Assembly (NCBI GenBank): GCA_963082975.1
Contig: OY720347.1
Location: 8,786,225-8,850,224 of the forward strand
From: Labia minor
Lineage: Eukaryota; Arthropoda; Insecta; Dermaptera; Spongiphoridae
Reading direction: 5' to 3'
DNA length: 64,000 nucleotides
Below, piece after piece: positions 61,491 through 64,000 of this stretch. Position 1 is the stretch's first letter, and every line of letters starts with the position of its first letter. A model generated the notes under the pieces. It had not been told where the DNA came from. It ran no database searches and saw only the letters and a program-made list of their open reading frames with translations. Made by a program: the position numbers and the translations under genes.

Positions 61491-61832
61491 TTAGAAATAA
61501 TTTCCTCTATTATTATCCAAAGGGTTAATTTCATGATTTCTCATCACTTTTACTTGTTTCTTTTAATTTGTTAAAATTGATTAATTAAAAAATGAGAGTA
61601 ATATTTTATATTAATAGGCAAATGATATTGACAACTCTAGAGTTTATAAATTTTATAAATTTCTTTTCAATTTCAATATCTCTGTGTAATTAGTTATGTA
61701 TTTTCAAATTATTTATTTTTAAATTATTATAAGATATAGTTGATAGTTGAATGAACAAATTCAAAAACACAAAACATTAATAATATTATAATAATATATT
61801 TGTATCTTTACCTATGAGTATATTTTCATTTT
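61491..61832. other. AT-rich sequence, nothing recognised
   Basis: Lies between the LTR-like island and the second copy of repeat family 2. No gene or element is seen. Confidence 0.5.
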
Positions 61833-62430
61833 TGTTTTTACTATCTCGCCAGAGATAGTATTGCGATCACGGAAATTTTCGATGTCGAGATTTTGATTTT
61901 TTTATACATTTTGAAGGTTCCTGAATCATTTTCATTAAGGTTGAGAAAAATGTCTGTATGTGTGTGTGTATGTATACAAGATTACGCAAAAACGGTTTGA
62001 GCTAGAATCATGAAATTTGGTACATGGGCATTATTCAAAATTCATAGTTTTCTATCAACTTTTGAGAAATGTAGCTCAATCGGAAGAGGGTCATTACCTA
62101 CAACGTTTTGATATTTTTCCTCTAAAGTGAAAAATGAAGATATATGTTTGATAATTTTTCATATGATTAAAGATTGTATAAAACTGCTACATATAGAATT
62201 TCAGCTTGATTGAATCGCTGAAAGTACCGGGATTAATTTTTTAACAAAGCAAATCACGCTCCAGCACGTGACGTGGTGCCATCAACAAAGAGCCAAACAC
62301 GCGCTCGTTTAATATATATTTATTAATTTTAATTTATAATTCATGAGTAATTAAATTTAATTTAAATATAGTATATGTTAATTAATCTAATTCAAACATG
62401 CGAGATAGTCGAGTGGGGACACTCCAGCTT
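61833..62430 (-). mobile_element. Repeat family 2, copy 2, inverted
   Basis: Inverse of 59,751-60,357, with the same short ends (CTATCTCGCC at 61,841, GCGAGATAG near 62,400) and the same internal modules in reverse order. Together the two copies form a 600-bp inverted repeat with a 1.5-kb spacer. Confidence 0.85.
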
Positions 62431-62460
62431 ATTTTTTCTTGTCTTTATTATTTATTAGTA

Positions 62461-62800
62461 CCGGGACCCCGAGCCTCGGCTCGGTACTTAAGTTAAAAAA
62501 AATGATTCATTATTATTGGGTTTGGCTGGTAATATTAATACCTGGGATACCGAGCTGTCGCTCGAAAAAATGTTTAGACATTATTATAGACATTTTCATT
62601 CTGTAAATTAAATAATTTTATTTCATTTAAATAAATATCTATTTTTAAATAATTTTTCTCTACATTATTTATCTAATTCTGACAATATATTAAGATCACA
62701 CCGGGACCCCGAGCCTCGGCTAGGTAATTAAGTTAAAAAAAAATAATTCATTATTATATTGGGTTTGGCTGGTAATATTAATACTTGGGACACCGAGCTG
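62461..62800. repeat. 240-bp spaced direct repeat with GC hairpin
   Basis: CCGGGACCCCGAGCCTCGGC starts at 62,461 and again at 62,701, and each is followed by a TTAAGTTAAAAAAAA stretch, GGGTTTGGCTGGTAATATTA and CACCGAGCTG or TACCGAGCTG. CCGAGC-CTCG-GCTCGG in the first copy is a perfect hairpin; in the second one base breaks it. The family is unknown. Confidence 0.85.
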
Positions 62801-63169
62801 ATATACAATTCTTTAATTATTTATTACAATTATTAAATGTTGCATCATTGCATGGAACTTGGGGTCCTCAATAATACATAAATATGTATTATTAGATATA
62901 TGTTTCTAAGTGCATGAATATTTTTTTTTTATTGGAAGAATGATAAATATATATCGTAATTTATAATTATAAAATATTATTAAAATATATATTTTTAATT
63001 TTATTTCGAAATTAAATAAAAAATTTTAAAATATTTTAAATATAAAAAAAATATCTTTTAAAAAAAGGCGGGAGTCAAATTTCAATATGAGTGTCATTTG
63101 TCCATATATAAATTAAAAGATAAGATAAGTTAATTAAAATATATATATAAACAAAAGCAAAATTAAATA

Positions 63170-63535
63170 ATAAAAATTTATAAAATTTTGAATTAATATT
63201 AAATTATTAGTTAATGACTAATAAGTAATTAATAAAATAAAAAAAATAAATTAAACCTCTCTGACCGACATCGAAAATCTTAAACAATTTTTAAAAAGTT
63301 TAATGTATGGATATATGTGTTCATGCAATGAAAACAAAATTAATTAATAAAAATTTATAAAAAATAAAAAAAAAATTTGAACTAATATTAAATTATTAGT
63401 TAATGACTAATAAGTAATTAATAAAATAAAAAAAATAAATTATACCTCTAAATATGCGCTGATCGTTATCGAAAAACTTAAACAATTTTTAAAAAGTTTA
63501 ATGTATTGATATATGTGTTCATGCAATGAAAACAG
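63170..63535. repeat. Tandem duplication, about 189-bp period
   Basis: TTAATGACTAATAAGTAATT at 63,211 recurs at 63,400, with the surrounding AATATTAAATTATTAG and TTTTTAAAAAGTTTAATGTA also repeated. The two units differ by scattered changes and an A-run. Confidence 0.85.
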
Positions 63536-63818
63536 ATATCGGAATGGTCCGCCCGTTAAACACACATATATTATATACAATATATATTTGTGTTAAAATT
63601 TAAACAAATTCAATTTTAAGAATATATTAAAGAAAGAAATTGTTTTTAAAATATCCTAAATAATATGTAACAATTTTCAAGATAGAAATTTATTACAATA
63701 TTACAATTATTAAATGTTGCATCATTTTAATTAATAAAATAAAATAAAAGAAATTAAATTTAATCAAAGAACAATGAATAAATAAATATAAAATAATAGA
63801 TAAAAAAAAAAAAAAATT

Positions 63819-63892
63819 TTTTCCCGCCGGTTTCGATCCTGCTAAGTTGACTATTCAAAACAGTCGCTCTACCCATTAGACTAATAATAGTT
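63819..63892 (-). pseudogene. tRNA-like pseudogene (Gln-type anticodon loop) or SINE head
   Basis: The minus strand has an A-box match TAGTCTAATGG (63,873-63,883) and a B-box-like GGATCGAAACC (63,829-63,839). GACTG/TAGTC forms an anticodon stem with loop TTTTGAA, giving TTG at the anticodon position (Gln). The T stem has one mismatch, the D stem is poor and the acceptor ends do not pair. It is followed by A-run then T-run sequence, where Pol III could stop. Not a working tRNA. Confidence 0.55.
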
Positions 63893-64000
63893 AGATGATG
63901 AAACGACATTTTTTAATCTCTTAGCAGACGTAGATGTTTTTTTGTTTTTGTTTTTGTTTTTTTTGAGAGTGATTAATAAATATATATATATATTTTATTA

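Noticed and set aside
63819-63892. Working tRNA-Gln
   Set aside because: The acceptor stem does not pair, the D stem is poor and the T stem has a mismatch, so it is kept as a pseudogene or SINE head.

Overview
The window looks like AT-rich nuclear DNA from an arthropod, most likely an insect. It has split genes with GT-AG introns, mariner, hAT and R1-type transposon remnants, a Ty1/copia element primed by initiator tRNA-Met, and a large satellite block. I cannot name the species; a hymenopteran would fit but is not shown.

Layout. (1) Positions 1-37,960 are one tandem satellite field with a unit of about 161 bp (about 185 units before the first interruption, left end outside the window). Nearly every unit carries a dyad, GGTCATC-loop-GATGACC, and the units form multi-kilobase higher-order repeats. 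Two elements interrupt the field near its right edge: a 602-bp fold-back element with 149-bp terminal inverted repeats that appear identical (29,978-30,579), and a minus-strand copia element (30,972-37,317) that itself carries a 1.77-kb nested insertion. (2) Positions 38,841-39,480 hold a second copy of a repeat that also lies inside the nested insertion. (3) Positions 40,308-47,630 hold a five-exon minus-strand gene for a 474-aa protein I do not recognise, with an Asn-rich last exon and introns full of transposon debris (mariner inside mariner, an LTR, hAT-like and R1 pieces). (4) Positions 47,960-49,600 hold a hAT MITE with a perfect 8-bp target duplication, an empty-site paralogue of that locus, and a two-exon THAP zinc-finger gene or pseudogene on the plus strand. 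(5) Positions 51,795-58,521 hold a six-exon minus-strand gene for a secreted, mucin-like, Thr/Pro/Asn-rich protein of about 1,503 aa, with a SINE and a hAT MITE in its introns. (6) Positions 58,900-64,000 are repeats: a hAT-like remnant, an inverted pair of 600-bp elements, an LTR-like piece, short tandem duplications and a tRNA-like pseudogene.

The two split genes are the only apparently intact host genes. Their exon phases were joined by hand and agree at every junction, including exons with no ATG. No operon, CRISPR array or prokaryotic system is present. The strongest candidates for something undescribed are the dyad-bearing satellite with its higher-order structure and the fold-back element inside it.
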